This document shows positions 32,844 through 41,445 of a stretch of 64,000 nt of DNA, in pieces (position 1 is the first letter of the stretch; every line of letters starts with the position of its first letter). The notes beneath the pieces are model-generated. The model was given only the letters and a program-made list of their open reading frames with translations, made no database searches and was not told the origin of the DNA. Origin of the DNA: RGIG7179 sp051893555 (GTDB taxonomy: Bacteria > Bacillota > Clostridia > Peptostreptococcales > Anaerovoracaceae). The position numbers were made by a program, and so were the translations under genes. Where the stretch lies: positions 46,187 to 110,186 of the forward strand of contig JBJFHL010000062.1 in the NCBI GenBank assembly GCA_051893555.1, read 5' to 3'.

Positions 32844-34885
32844 ATCTGAAAGACAGTGTATCGAAGGTGAAAGGCGTCGGCCCGAAAAAGAAGGAAATGC
32901 TGGCACATCTTCATATTGAAAACGTGGAGGATCTATTGAGCTTTTTTCCGAGAAAATATGAAGACCGATCCCATGTGTCAAGTATTATGGAGGCGCCCTT
33001 CGACCGGGATGTACTGATTTGCGGCAAGGTGGTTTCAAAGAAAGCCGCAGCAAGTGCATATAACCGCAAAGTACCTCTCCGGATCCTGGTGGAAGACAAT
33101 ACTGGTTCGGTGGAACTGGTATTTTTCAATGCAAGGTATCTGCAGAACTATTTTCTGGTGGGGCAGGAGTATGCACTGTTTGGAAAGATCACACTGAACT
33201 ATGGCAGGAGACAGATGGCCCATCCGGAATTCCACAAACTGGGTGATAAGGACGATGTACGGGGGATTCTCCCGGTTTATCCACTGACAGAAGGGATAAC
33301 ACAGAACCAGATGCGAAGCTGGCAGATGGCAGTAAAGGATGCGGCAGAGCAGGTGGAAGAGTGGCTGCCGAACCATGTGGTGATAGATAATCACCTATGC
33401 AGTCCGGCCTATGCCATCCGCAACATTCATTTTCCGACGGATACCCAAAAGGTAAAGGAAAGCCGTTTTCGTATGGTATTTGAAGAACTGCTGGTCCTGC
33501 AGACGGGCCTCTTTTATATTAAAAAAGGAAGAAGCAGTCAGGCGGAGGGCATATCCATCCCGAAAACCGTCTCCGTAGAACCTTTCCTGAAACAGCTGCC
33601 TTTTAACCTGACGCCCGGACAGAAAAAGGTCTGGGACGAAATTGAACAGGACCTTGCAGCACATAAGCCTATGAACCGTCTGGTGCAGGGCGATGTAGGC
33701 TCCGGAAAAACCGCTGTTGCAGAGCTGGCCATGTATAAGGCCGTGAAAGGCGGCTATCAGGCAGTGATGATGGCGCCGACGGAACTACTGGCCAAACAGC
33801 ATCTGTCATCTTTACGGCGGGATCTGGAGCCGCTGGGCCTTCATGTGGAGCTTCTCAGCAGCGGAACCCGCGGAAAGGAAAGAGCACGAATCCTGGAAGA
33901 ACTGGAGCGGGGAAAGATCGATGTGCTGGTGGGAACCCATGCCATCATTCAGCCGGATGTCCGGTTCCGGAAGCTTGGTATCGTAATCACTGACGAACAG
34001 CATCGTTTCGGTGTCAATCAGCGTGCACTTCTGACGGAAAAAGGGCAGAATCCCAACGTGCTGGTCATGACGGCAACACCAATCCCAAGGACCTTGGCTG
34101 TAATTCTGTTCGGAGATCTGGATATTTCGGTCATCGACACCATGCCTACCGGAAGAAAGCCAATCCGGACCTATCTTCGCTACAATGATGCCAGAAAAAA
34201 AGTCTACGACTTTCTGGCTTCCCAGGTGGCAGAGGGCCGTCAGTGCTATGTGGTGGCGCCGCTGATTGAAGAGTCGGAGAATCTGGACTGCCGTTCGGCA
34301 GAGGAATTATACGAAGAAATATCGAAAGGCTATCCGAAACTGCGGGTCGGGCTGGTGCACGGCGGTATGAAGCAGGAAGAGAAAGACGCGGTGATGGAGA
34401 AATTCGCAGACGGTGCAATTGATATTCTTGTGTCCACTGTAGTTATCGAAGTGGGCATTGATGTCGCCAATGCGACGGTCATGGTCATCGAAAACTGTGA
34501 AAGATTCGGACTGGCTCAGCTCCATCAGCTGCGTGGCAGAGTCGGCAGAAGTGACAAACAATCCCACTGTATTCTGATCTGCGGCAAGGAAACAGAAGTC
34601 GCAGCCAAACGAAACGAGATCATGGTAAACAGTACGGATGGCTTCACCATTGCGGAAGAGGACCTGAAACTGCGGGGCCCCGGCGAGATTTTCGGCACCC
34701 GGCAGCATGGCCTGCCGGAACTGAACATCGCGGACCTGGTGAAGCATGTGGATATTCTGGATCAGGTAAAAGATGTGGCCAAGGATATTTTGGAAGAAGA
34801 TCCGTACCTGCGGGATCCGGACAACCAGGTGCTTCGAGATAAAGTGAAAAAGATGTTCGGGGAAAACATCCAGCTGCAACTGTAG
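32834..34885 (+). CDS. recG: ATP-dependent DNA helicase RecG
   Basis: 683 residues. Remodels stalled replication forks and Holliday junctions. N-terminal wedge/OB domain (about 55-150), then the superfamily 2 helicase: Walker A GDVGSGKTAVAEL (about 287), motif II as DEQHRFGVNQR (about 390), ATPIPRTLAV, and the C-terminal TRG region with QLRGRVGRSDKQ and GTRQHGLPE. All expected motifs are present. The start is behind gaggtgg and overlaps the asp23 gene. Confidence 0.98.
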   Translation: MELNLKDSVSKVKGVGPKKKEMLAHLHIENVEDLLSFFPRKYEDRSHVSSIMEAPFDRDVLICGKVVSKKAAASAYNRKVPLRILVEDNTGSVELVFFNARYLQNYFLVGQEYALFGKITLNYGRRQMAHPEFHKLGDKDDVRGILPVYPLTEGITQNQMRSWQMAVKDAAEQVEEWLPNHVVIDNHLCSPAYAIRNIHFPTDTQKVKESRFRMVFEELLVLQTGLFYIKKGRSSQAEGISIPKTVSVEPFLKQLPFNLTPGQKKVWDEIEQDLAAHKPMNRLVQGDVGSGKTAVAELAMYKAVKGGYQAVMMAPTELLAKQHLSSLRRDLEPLGLHVELLSSGTRGKERARILEELERGKIDVLVGTHAIIQPDVRFRKLGIVITDEQHRFGVNQRALLTEKGQNPNVLVMTATPIPRTLAVILFGDLDISVIDTMPTGRKPIRTYLRYNDARKKVYDFLASQVAEGRQCYVVAPLIEESENLDCRSAEELYEEISKGYPKLRVGLVHGGMKQEEKDAVMEKFADGAIDILVSTVVIEVGIDVANATVMVIENCERFGLAQLHQLRGRVGRSDKQSHCILICGKETEVAAKRNEIMVNSTDGFTIAEEDLKLRGPGEIFGTRQHGLPELNIADLVKHVDILDQVKDVAKDILEEDPYLRDPDNQVLRDKVKKMFGENIQLQL

Positions 34886-34920
34886 ATGGACGGAGGTCAA
34901 GATGGTTTACCGATGAAACA

Positions 34921-35607
34921 ATGGCAGGAAGCTTCGAAGGAAGTGCATATACCATCAGAATCAGCAAACCGGTACATCATGACTGGCAGATGGCAGTGTG
35001 TGACTTCATCTGCTTCCATGAAAGCAGAAAGATGAACTGCATCCTTGTTATGACCGAAGAGGAGATGAAGGAAGCAGGATGTTTCTATGAAGGTCACCGG
35101 TATGATGATACAATCTTGCGGCCCTGTGAACCGGATGTTCTGGTTCACAGCACGACACTGGAAAACTGGGAAAAGATTCGGTCAGATGGTTGCCTGAAAA
35201 GCTGGAACTGCCTGAAACGTGAGAGTAACATGCATGAAGACTCTCCCATTGGGGCAGTGCTGGGCGATCCGGAAGATTTTCGAAATTTTATCATGTTCGG
35301 CAGCGGAACGGCCTGCGAAATTGTGGTAAATTCAAAACAGTCCGGCAGAATCGTGATGGATGCACAGGCAGAGTATCTGACCGGTGCTCGTCTGTATTTC
35401 GATGCGGTAAAGATGGCAGCAGATGGTCTTCTTCTGCGGGATGGAGCGCATTTGAAGGTGGAAAATATGCTTCCACTGAAGCCGTACCTGCTTTTTTCTG
35501 CTACCTGGGAAACGGTTGGACTGCCTTCGCGTATTTCTACACCAGAAATATTCGCAAGAGAAGCGGACCGGTGCTTTCTGCGTGACAGATGCAGTCGAAT
35601 TGAGTGA
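34921..35607 (+). CDS. Unknown protein with possible ADP-ribosyltransferase-like segment
   Basis: 228 residues from the first in-frame ATG. I do not recognise the family. The segment LVHSTTLENWEKIRSDGCLK (about 74-93) has the H-x-T...N...I...G-x-L pattern seen at the start of ADP-ribosyltransferase-type folds (Tpt1/KptA, DarT, RES), and a later GRIVMDAQAEYLTGARLYFDA could form strands of such a fold; no catalytic residues can be assigned confidently. The start is odd: a good SD and ATG (ggaggtcaag, ATG 34902) open only four codons before a TGA, while the main frame lacks an SD. One base change would join them. The preceding recG stop is 35 bp away. It is the first gene of the 10-kb cargo region. 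Confidence 0.5.
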   Translation: MAGSFEGSAYTIRISKPVHHDWQMAVCDFICFHESRKMNCILVMTEEEMKEAGCFYEGHRYDDTILRPCEPDVLVHSTTLENWEKIRSDGCLKSWNCLKRESNMHEDSPIGAVLGDPEDFRNFIMFGSGTACEIVVNSKQSGRIVMDAQAEYLTGARLYFDAVKMAADGLLLRDGAHLKVENMLPLKPYLLFSATWETVGLPSRISTPEIFAREADRCFLRDRCSRIE

Positions 35608-35701
35608 CAGATAAATTCCAGTTTTTAGAGATGGTAAACTTAATTATATGAACAGTGGAGCAATTAGTGAAGAGCTTTCTTTGTAAAAATATAATTTTGT
35701 C

Positions 35702-35732
35702 TTGACCTTAACGTAACGTGAAGTCTTATAGT
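35702..35732 (+). promoter_or_regulatory. MerR-type promoter/operator
   Basis: -35 TTGACC (35702-35707) and -10 TATAGT (35727-35732) are 19 bp apart, the over-long spacing characteristic of MerR-activated promoters. The spacer carries the dyad CTTAACGT-a-ACGTGAAG (35708-35724, one mismatch). Autoregulation by the adjacent merR gene is expected. Confidence 0.8.
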
Positions 35733-35763
35733 ATTGACATCAAGAGACAGGAGGCATTTCATT

Positions 35764-36503
35764 ATGATGACAATTAAGGAAATGTCAGAATTGACAGGTG
35801 TCAGTGCACGGACACTTCGATATTATGACGAAATTGGATTATTCCATCCAAATGGGAGAAGCGAGGCCGGATACAGATTATATGATGAAAAAGAGTTGGA
35901 AGTGCTTCGACAGATTCTATACTTTCGTGAGCTTGACATCCCTCTGCGGATCATAAAAGAAATCATTGAAAACCCTGCTCTTGACAGAAAAAGTATTTTG
36001 CAAACGCAGAAAAAGATGCTGATCTCAGAAAAAGAACGTCTGGAGCGTTTGATTGAAAGTATCGATGCGGCATTGAAAGGAGTAAGCACTATGGATTTTG
36101 CGGTTTTCAACAAAGAGGAATCTTCAAAAATGTTTTCGGCTATGCTTGAACATATGCCAAGACTGTTGCGTGGTATGGTGGTAAAGAAACGTACATTAAT
36201 ACGGTTTTGAATCCATTGAGCGAGGAGATCAGGAAAGGATATAAAAGGCAGATCGATCATGTACTCGATAAGTTATCCAAAAAACAGAAACAAGATATCA
36301 ATAGCTTTGAAATTCGTGAGCTGATTGGAGAATATGGATTTGTACTAAAGCAGCTTTTGCAGATAAAGGACGAAAAAAGCATGATGCTTGCACAGGCCGA
36401 AACATATCTTGATTTGAGAGTTGCAACGGTTACGGATGAGCAATATGAAGATGGGTTTTCCAATTTCCTTCATCGTGCGATAATAGCATGTTATGAGAGA
36501 TAA
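35764..36503 (+). pseudogene. Frameshifted MerR-family regulator
   Basis: Frame 1 (35764 to 36210) encodes the MerR DNA-binding domain (IKEMSELTGVSARTLRYYDEIG) and the start of a TipA-like ligand domain (ALKGVSTMDFAVFNKEESSKMFSAML). It then runs into unrelated sequence (KKRTLIRF) and stops. The C-terminal part continues in another frame from about 36183 (YINTVLNPLSEEIRKGY) to 36503. Together they would give about 246 residues, normal for this class. The shift lies within about 36165-36195, near a ggtggtaaagaaac stretch. The N-terminal fragment could still bind its operator. A sequencing error is possible. Confidence 0.8.
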
Positions 36504-36570
36504 GAGGATGCCCACAGCGCCACCGGTTTTTCGGGTGGGACAGCGTGCAGTGCTGAATCAGAGGTTGAAT

Positions 36571-37299
36571 ATGAAGAAAAAAACAAAAATAATACTTGCC
36601 GTGTGCTTGATTGCACTTCTTGTCATTGGAATCGGATCGTATGCCTATGTGTCCGACTACTATCACGCGGATGAGATGGCCATGGAAGCTATGGCCATAA
36701 AGACGGATGATGTGCAGATCGAGCAGAACGGGGATGTAATTTGGTTTCTCCCCGAAAAGTCGACGATTGGACTGATCTTTTACCCCGGAGGCAAGGTAGA
36801 ATATACGGCATATGCGCCACTGCTGCGAGCCTGCGCGGAACAGGGAATCTCCTGTGCACTGGTGCAGATGCCAGGTAATCTGGCGGTGCTGGATGCTGAC
36901 GCTGCAGACGGACTCCAACAAGAACATCCGGAAATCACCACCTGGTACATAGCAGGACACTCTTTGGGCGGGGCGATGGCTGCAAGCTATGCGGCGGCAC
37001 ATCACACGGATTTCGATGGATTGATTCTGCTGGCAGCTTATTCCACCAAGGATCTCACGCAGACGACACTGAGAGTGCTTTCCGTCTATGGTTCAGAGGA
37101 TGATGTGATGAATCGGGAAGCTTATGAAAAGAATCGTGCAAATCTTCCAGCGGATACCACGGAGTTGGTGCTGAATGGCGGCTGCCACGCTCAGTTTGGA
37201 AGCTACGGGCCACAGGATGGCGACGGTGTCCCCACGATTTCGGGAGAAGAACAGATCCGGCAAACCGCAGATGCCATCTCGGCGTTCATCGGACGGTGA
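36571..37299 (+). CDS. Alpha/beta hydrolase, membrane-anchored or exported
   Basis: 242 residues from the ATG at 36571 (agaggttga upstream); the frame extends upstream to 36493 over the end of the merR remnant. Basic N-terminus and one hydrophobic helix (about 5-24) act as a signal anchor. Nucleophile elbow GHSLGG (about 129-134), catalytic Asp probably in SVYGSEDDV (about 170-180) and His in LNGGCHAQFG (about 207). The small size and the GLIFYPGGKVEYTAYAPLL opening match the YqiA/'alpha/beta hydrolase family' of clostridial exported esterases. Substrate unknown. Confidence 0.85.
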   Translation: MKKKTKIILAVCLIALLVIGIGSYAYVSDYYHADEMAMEAMAIKTDDVQIEQNGDVIWFLPEKSTIGLIFYPGGKVEYTAYAPLLRACAEQGISCALVQMPGNLAVLDADAADGLQQEHPEITTWYIAGHSLGGAMAASYAAAHHTDFDGLILLAAYSTKDLTQTTLRVLSVYGSEDDVMNREAYEKNRANLPADTTELVLNGGCHAQFGSYGPQDGDGVPTISGEEQIRQTADAISAFIGR

Positions 37300-37332
37300 G
37301 GAAGCGCTGCGCTTTGGAGGATTTGACTGACG

Positions 37333-37748
37333 ATGGGAAAGGAACTGTTGGAGATGACGCTGGAAGAATTGTGGGAATTGTTTCCGATTTTTCTTGTCCA
37401 GCACGACGATAAGTGGGAAGACGACTACAAAGAGATAGAAGCCACAATAAAAAAACTGTTGCAAGACTATCCTGTTGAAAGGATCAGCCACATCGGCAGC
37501 ACAGCGATACAGGGCATATGGGCAAAGTCAGATGCACCGGCGATAATGATGAACTGTATTTTCGTGACTATCTGAACGAGCATCCGCAGGTCGCAAAGGA
37601 GTATGAATCTTTGAAGCTGGAATTATGGAAGAAATATGAGCATAACAGAGACGCCTATACCGATGCAAAAACGGAATTCATTCGGAAGTGGACAACAGAG
37701 GCTCGCAGGATATATGGCGATAGATATGGGATAAATCGGCTGATTTGA
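37333..37748 (+). pseudogene. GrpB (UPF0157) family gene with internal deletion and frameshift
   Basis: The first 62 codons (frame of 37333) match the GrpB N-terminus (LVQHDDKWEDDY, ISHIGSTAIQGIWAK). The conserved core that should follow is gone; the match resumes in another frame at about 37521 with TGDNDELYFRDYLNEHP and continues to EYESLKLELWKKYEHNRDAYTDAK and the stop at 37748. About 60 codons are missing at the junction near 37518. GrpB proteins are nucleotidyltransferase-like; this copy should be non-functional. Confidence 0.85.
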
Positions 37749-37766
37749 AGCTGAGGGAGGGGAACG

Positions 37767-38378
37767 ATGGGACGGAAATGCAAAGAATTCTTCGCAAAAC
37801 ATAAAGTCGCGGCGTTTTTTGTCGTCATTGGCATTGTGGCGATTTTGGGGCTTACGATGTCCAATCGAATAAGCGGCAGATTCTCTGGAAGCGGCGCAGC
37901 AGGAGCCGATCTGATTCAGGAGATGAAAACGATTTACGGAGAAGATCATCCAAAGAAAATCGAATGTCTTTCAAAAGAAGGAGAATGTGAAGAATGGGAA
38001 TATGAACAGGTACAGTATACAGTAGAACCCATCAGAGAGTTCCGTTTCGGAAAAAAGAAGACTTTCGGTGAAGCAGGCGAAAAATTAGGGCTGGAAGATC
38101 TGGAAAAAATAGCGGAGTGCTTCGAAATCGAGATACCGCAAGACGGAATCCTGGACAATCAGCCGATTGGAAAGAGTATTTCAGGAGCACTCTACAAGGT
38201 AACAGCTACCTTCACGCGGTGGACGGAGGTAAACGGCGCAGAAGAAACAAATGATGTAACTGTATCGAACAAGCGCGTCGTGAAAGAAGTGACACATTAT
38301 GGAATCAATCCTTATGAAAATTCTGTCCGCGCCATGCTTATTGACGGTGGACATTCAGAAGGGAAGCTTAATCGATAG
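37767..38378 (+). CDS. Hypothetical protein with N-terminal membrane helix
   Basis: 203 residues; ATG behind gggaggggaacg. Basic N-terminus, one hydrophobic helix (about 13-31), then a hydrophilic domain with no cysteines in a zinc pattern. It contains YTVEPIREFRFGKKKTFGEAGEKLGL and a late ISGALYKVTATFTRWTEVNG strand pair followed by a VSNKRVVKEVTHYGINPY tail. Probably anchored in the membrane with the domain outside. Not recognised. Confidence 0.55.
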   Translation: MGRKCKEFFAKHKVAAFFVVIGIVAILGLTMSNRISGRFSGSGAAGADLIQEMKTIYGEDHPKKIECLSKEGECEEWEYEQVQYTVEPIREFRFGKKKTFGEAGEKLGLEDLEKIAECFEIEIPQDGILDNQPIGKSISGALYKVTATFTRWTEVNGAEETNDVTVSNKRVVKEVTHYGINPYENSVRAMLIDGGHSEGKLNR

Positions 38379-38416
38379 AAAACAGCTAGATCGGGATTTG
38401 AGGAGGTCCAGGGAAA

Positions 38417-38656
38417 ATGACATTGAAAGATATTAGTAATGGGCCTGAGTGGGTGTTATGGGTAGTATTTTGGCTTTTTTTGATGATCAGTATTGTATTC
38501 ATCTCCGGACATGGCGAAAATCTGATTGCAGGGTATAATACTGCAAGCAAAGAAGAGAAAAGCAGGTACAATACAAAAAAACTATGCCGTGTAGTAGGTG
38601 CGGGGTTCTTAATCATCACGCTGATGATTCTGGCTAATACAATATGCAGAAAATGA
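38417..38656 (+). CDS. DUF3784 family small membrane protein
   Basis: 79 residues. Two hydrophobic helices (about 12-28 and 57-74) flank the family's conserved loop SGHGENLIAGYNTASKEEKS and KKLCR. Function unknown; such proteins are common in Clostridia. Ribosome binding site gaggtccaggg, 12 bp upstream of the ATG. Stands between a hypothetical gene and Fic debris. Confidence 0.75.
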   Translation: MTLKDISNGPEWVLWVVFWLFLMISIVFISGHGENLIAGYNTASKEEKSRYNTKKLCRVVGAGFLIITLMILANTICRK

Positions 38657-38669
38657 TAATGAGGTGCAG

Positions 38670-38859
38670 GATACAGTAAAGCTTTGGAAATGCTTGACTC
38701 CTACAATCATATTTCGTAACAAAAAATCATAGTTTTCTGGATGGAAACAAGAGAATTGCAGCTACATTGTTTCTGTATTTTCTGGATAAGAACGGTGTGC
38801 TGTTTATAAATGATGATTACAGTTATTATGAATTGTTTAAGGCCTTAAACGCGGAATAA
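38670..38859 (+). pseudogene. Fic-domain (RhuM/Fic-like) gene remnant
   Basis: About 190 bp retain two pieces of a Fic protein in different frames. One is ALEMLDSYNH (38681-38710), resembling the region ahead of the Fic fold in RhuM/Fic proteins. The second, from 38728, reads HSFLDGNKRIAATLFLYFL, a clear HxFxDGNKR Fic active-site motif, then DKNGVLFIND to a TAA at 38857. The intervening ~70 codons and both ends are missing. Fic enzymes transfer AMP; this remnant cannot. Confidence 0.75.
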
Positions 38860-38897
38860 TAATCATGTCAAAATCGAAATTTGCGGAGGAATTTGAG

Positions 38898-39299
38898 ATG
38901 GAAATCAGAGAATATAAAGAGTATAAGGCAGATGATATCCGGTGCCTTTATACAGAGGTTGGCTGGACTGCATATACGGAGAATATGGCGGTGTTGGAGC
39001 AGGGGTATAGGCATTCGCTGCTGGTCCTGGCAGCATACGAAGATGATGAATTGCTTGGGATTATAAGGGCCGTTGGTGATGGTTTTACCATTGTATTTAT
39101 TCAGGATATTTTGGTGTATCCGAAAAAGCAGCGTCAGGGGATTGGGACAGCTTTGATAAATGCAGTTCTGAACCGATATCCCGCTGTTCGGCAAATTCAA
39201 CTGACAACAGACAACACACCTAAAACAGTGGCTTTCTATCAATCGCTGGGCTTCTCTGAATACTCTGAGATAGGCTGTTGCGGATTTATGAGATGTTGA
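38898..39299 (+). CDS. GNAT-family N-acetyltransferase
   Basis: 133 residues from the ATG at 38898 (ggagg at 38885-38889). Compact GNAT: IVFIQDILVYPKKQRQGIGTALINAVL holds the beta-4 strand and acetyl-CoA loop (RQGIGT, about 76-81), followed by QLTTDNTPKTVAFYQSLGF. Very similar to small single-domain acetyltransferases widespread in gut Clostridia. Acceptor unknown. Confidence 0.88.
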   Translation: MEIREYKEYKADDIRCLYTEVGWTAYTENMAVLEQGYRHSLLVLAAYEDDELLGIIRAVGDGFTIVFIQDILVYPKKQRQGIGTALINAVLNRYPAVRQIQLTTDNTPKTVAFYQSLGFSEYSEIGCCGFMRC

Positions 39300-39326
39300 C
39301 AAATCAAAAGTTATAAAGGTGGTGAA

Positions 39327-39734
39327 GTGCCTGTGAAATGTGTTGTCTTTTATGAATGCTGGCAAATGGAATGTTGTGGAACACCATTTTCTATAGGAGA
39401 CATAGTAAAGTGGCCTGTTATGAAACCAGAGTGTTTTACATCTCCTATTGATGTAGGTGTAATTGATTATATATATCAAGCTCATAGTTCGGAATGGGAA
39501 AAAATATATGTATTAGAAGGCAAAGTTGAGATAATTAAGACTTTATATCAAAGATATGCACCATCTGAACATAATATTCGTTTCTTAGTGCCTGTGGATG
39601 GGGAGTTGATTGAAGTAAAAAAAGCAAAAGGTTTTGACAATCAGTTCAAAGAAATGGAAGCAAGTGGGTATGTTGTTACTTTAAATGATTTTTTATTTCG
39701 ACCTGCAAAAAAAGAAGAAGTAACTTTTAGATAA
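39327..39734 (+). CDS. DUF6578 family protein
   Basis: 135 residues, GTG start behind aaaggtgg (a second GTG lies 6 bp later). The N-terminal VVFYECWQMECCGTPFSIGDIVKWPV is the family signature, with a CC-G pair. No catalytic motif recognised; no membrane segment. The A+T content is clearly higher than in the housekeeping genes, consistent with recent acquisition. The DUF number is from memory of the motif. Confidence 0.65.
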   Translation: MPVKCVVFYECWQMECCGTPFSIGDIVKWPVMKPECFTSPIDVGVIDYIYQAHSSEWEKIYVLEGKVEIIKTLYQRYAPSEHNIRFLVPVDGELIEVKKAKGFDNQFKEMEASGYVVTLNDFLFRPAKKEEVTFR

Positions 39735-39758
39735 ACCGGAATTTGTCGAGGTGATGAT

Positions 39759-40067
39759 ATGTGCAAAAATAAGAAATTGGTACTTCGGATTATTGCTGTC
39801 TCATTGATTGCTTTGGGACTGGTATTGAGTGTTACATGGAATGGCGTTAGGTATTGCATCGGTGATGAACTTTTTGTTGCATTAGGTATATCACCGTGGT
39901 CAAATGGCTCAAGTGGAACACACTATCCTGCTGTTATTGGTTGCTTTGTCATTTTAGTTGGAATTAGCATGTTGAACTTGACCTTAAATAAAAAAACTCG
40001 ATTGTGGATTTGGACTACAGTTATTCTGTTACTCATTGTTTATAACTTAATTATCACTTATATGTAA
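39759..40067 (+). CDS. Hypothetical small membrane protein
   Basis: 102 residues. Three hydrophobic helices (about 7-25, 57-74, 82-100) with a short extracytoplasmic-looking loop ISPWSNGSSGTHYPA between the first two. ATG behind gaggtgatgat. Not recognised. A+T-rich like the gene before it; the two may have arrived together. Confidence 0.6.
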   Translation: MCKNKKLVLRIIAVSLIALGLVLSVTWNGVRYCIGDELFVALGISPWSNGSSGTHYPAVIGCFVILVGISMLNLTLNKKTRLWIWTTVILLLIVYNLIITYM

Positions 40068-40130
40068 TTGACCAATTCCGGTTTTAAAATCTGGAGGAAT
40101 CGGAAAATCTGGATTACAGGAGTAAAATCA

Positions 40131-41416
40131 ATGAAAACGTATCAAAAGTTTTTACGGCTTGGCATCAGCCTTGCATCGGTTGGAATTGAAACGGGGAACG
40201 ATGATGTATTATACTTTTGTACACCAAAGGGAGCGTCCTTCATTGGCTGGGCTGTAATAGATGGTATCCACTACTGCTTTATTCGAGGCTTCGGGGAAAT
40301 GGTTTTTGCGGTCAGTCCCATGAATACTGCCCCTGATTTTGTACACCCTCTGGCAGAGAATTTTACGGACTTCCTGCGTTTGCTGTTGGCATGTGGAGAT
40401 GCGGCTGCTTTGGAACAGGCATGGATGTGGGATAAAGCACAGTTTGAATCCTATTTGAAAGAGAATCCTGCAACCGAAAATCAGAAGAAAACCCTGGCTG
40501 AGATTGCTGATAAGATGAAACTGACGGCATTAAAGCAGCCGTGGGAGTATATCAAGTCACTGCAATCATCCTTTGATTACAGCAAGATTAGGTACACGGA
40601 AGAGTATTACGACATAGATTTGAACCCGTCAGCAGAACCTGCTGCTCCGGAATGGAAGGTCCATTTTGAAGGTAACTTCTGGGGGCATCAGGGAAGGGAT
40701 CACGCCGGAAAGATAATTTCCATTGGAAAGCAGTTTGAGTGGGCGGGACACCATTGGCTGATCCCTGCAGCTTACTCCTGCAGCTTACTCCTGCAGCAAG
40801 GGCTTGGTTCTTGATTTTTGTATGCGTGTTGAGACAGATGAAATCCGTGCTTTCATGAAAAAGTGGAATCAAAATTGTGAGAGTGACACATGTGAAAACC
40901 ATACACGGGAGTAGCAGATGGAACTGGAGATGGACGATCCATTATGCCTTCATTTCAATCCACGACTGGAGCTGAACGGGCATGCGCTGCGTACATCTCA
41001 CGGCTGCGCCGTGACATATAATCCCTGTCTGCCGGATGGAACCGGCATTGAGTTGGAAGCAAAATGGGTTGTGGAGCATTATGGTCTGGATACTTCATAC
41101 GGTTGGGTCATTTGCAGAGATTCCTTTGAACCAACTGTGAGCGGAGATACTGCCTGTGTCGGAATGATCGGTGGAGCAGACGGACCAACAGCAATTGCGT
41201 TTGGAGGAAGTTCACAAGGCAAGCTCTGCGCTGCGTGTTCTGCATTGCATTTCGAACCTGTGCAGCATGACATTGCGTGGCGAATTATATTTCATGAAAA
41301 AAGATATATTGATTGTTCCATTCTACTAATGAATGGAAGCGTTTGAAAATACAGAACATGCAGAGCCGATACCGATTGATGAAGAAAACGGCTTCATTCC
41401 GAGTAATCTTATCTAA
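40131..41416 (+). pseudogene. Broken large gene, unknown family, with IGGADGPT motif
   Basis: Start ATG 40131 behind ggagtaaaatca. About 228 codons are intact up to PAAYSCS, where a 13-bp tandem duplication (40764-40789) throws the frame. Removing one copy restores CSKGLVLDFCMRVETDEIRAFMKKW. In the restored frame a TAG (40912-40914) interrupts, and the next block runs from 40918 to 41346, with a last piece in a third frame (41333-41416, ENTEHAEPIPIDEENGFIPSN). The C-terminal block contains VGMIGGADGPTAIAF (about 41158-41202). About 420 residues when intact. The N-terminal domain was not recognised. Confidence 0.75.
40764..40797 (+). repeat. 13-bp tandem duplication causing a frameshift
   Basis: Unit CCTGCAGCTTACT occurs at 40764-40776 and 40777-40789, followed by the first 8 bp again. 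The extra copy is not a multiple of three and breaks the surrounding gene. Slippage could in principle remove it again. Confidence 0.95.
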
Positions 41417-41445
41417 ACCATATCTTAATCTTAGGAGGAAAAATT

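Noticed and set aside
41158..41202. Sodium-pumping decarboxylase beta subunit
   Set aside because: Only the IGGADGPT motif is shared; there are no membrane helices and the rest does not match.
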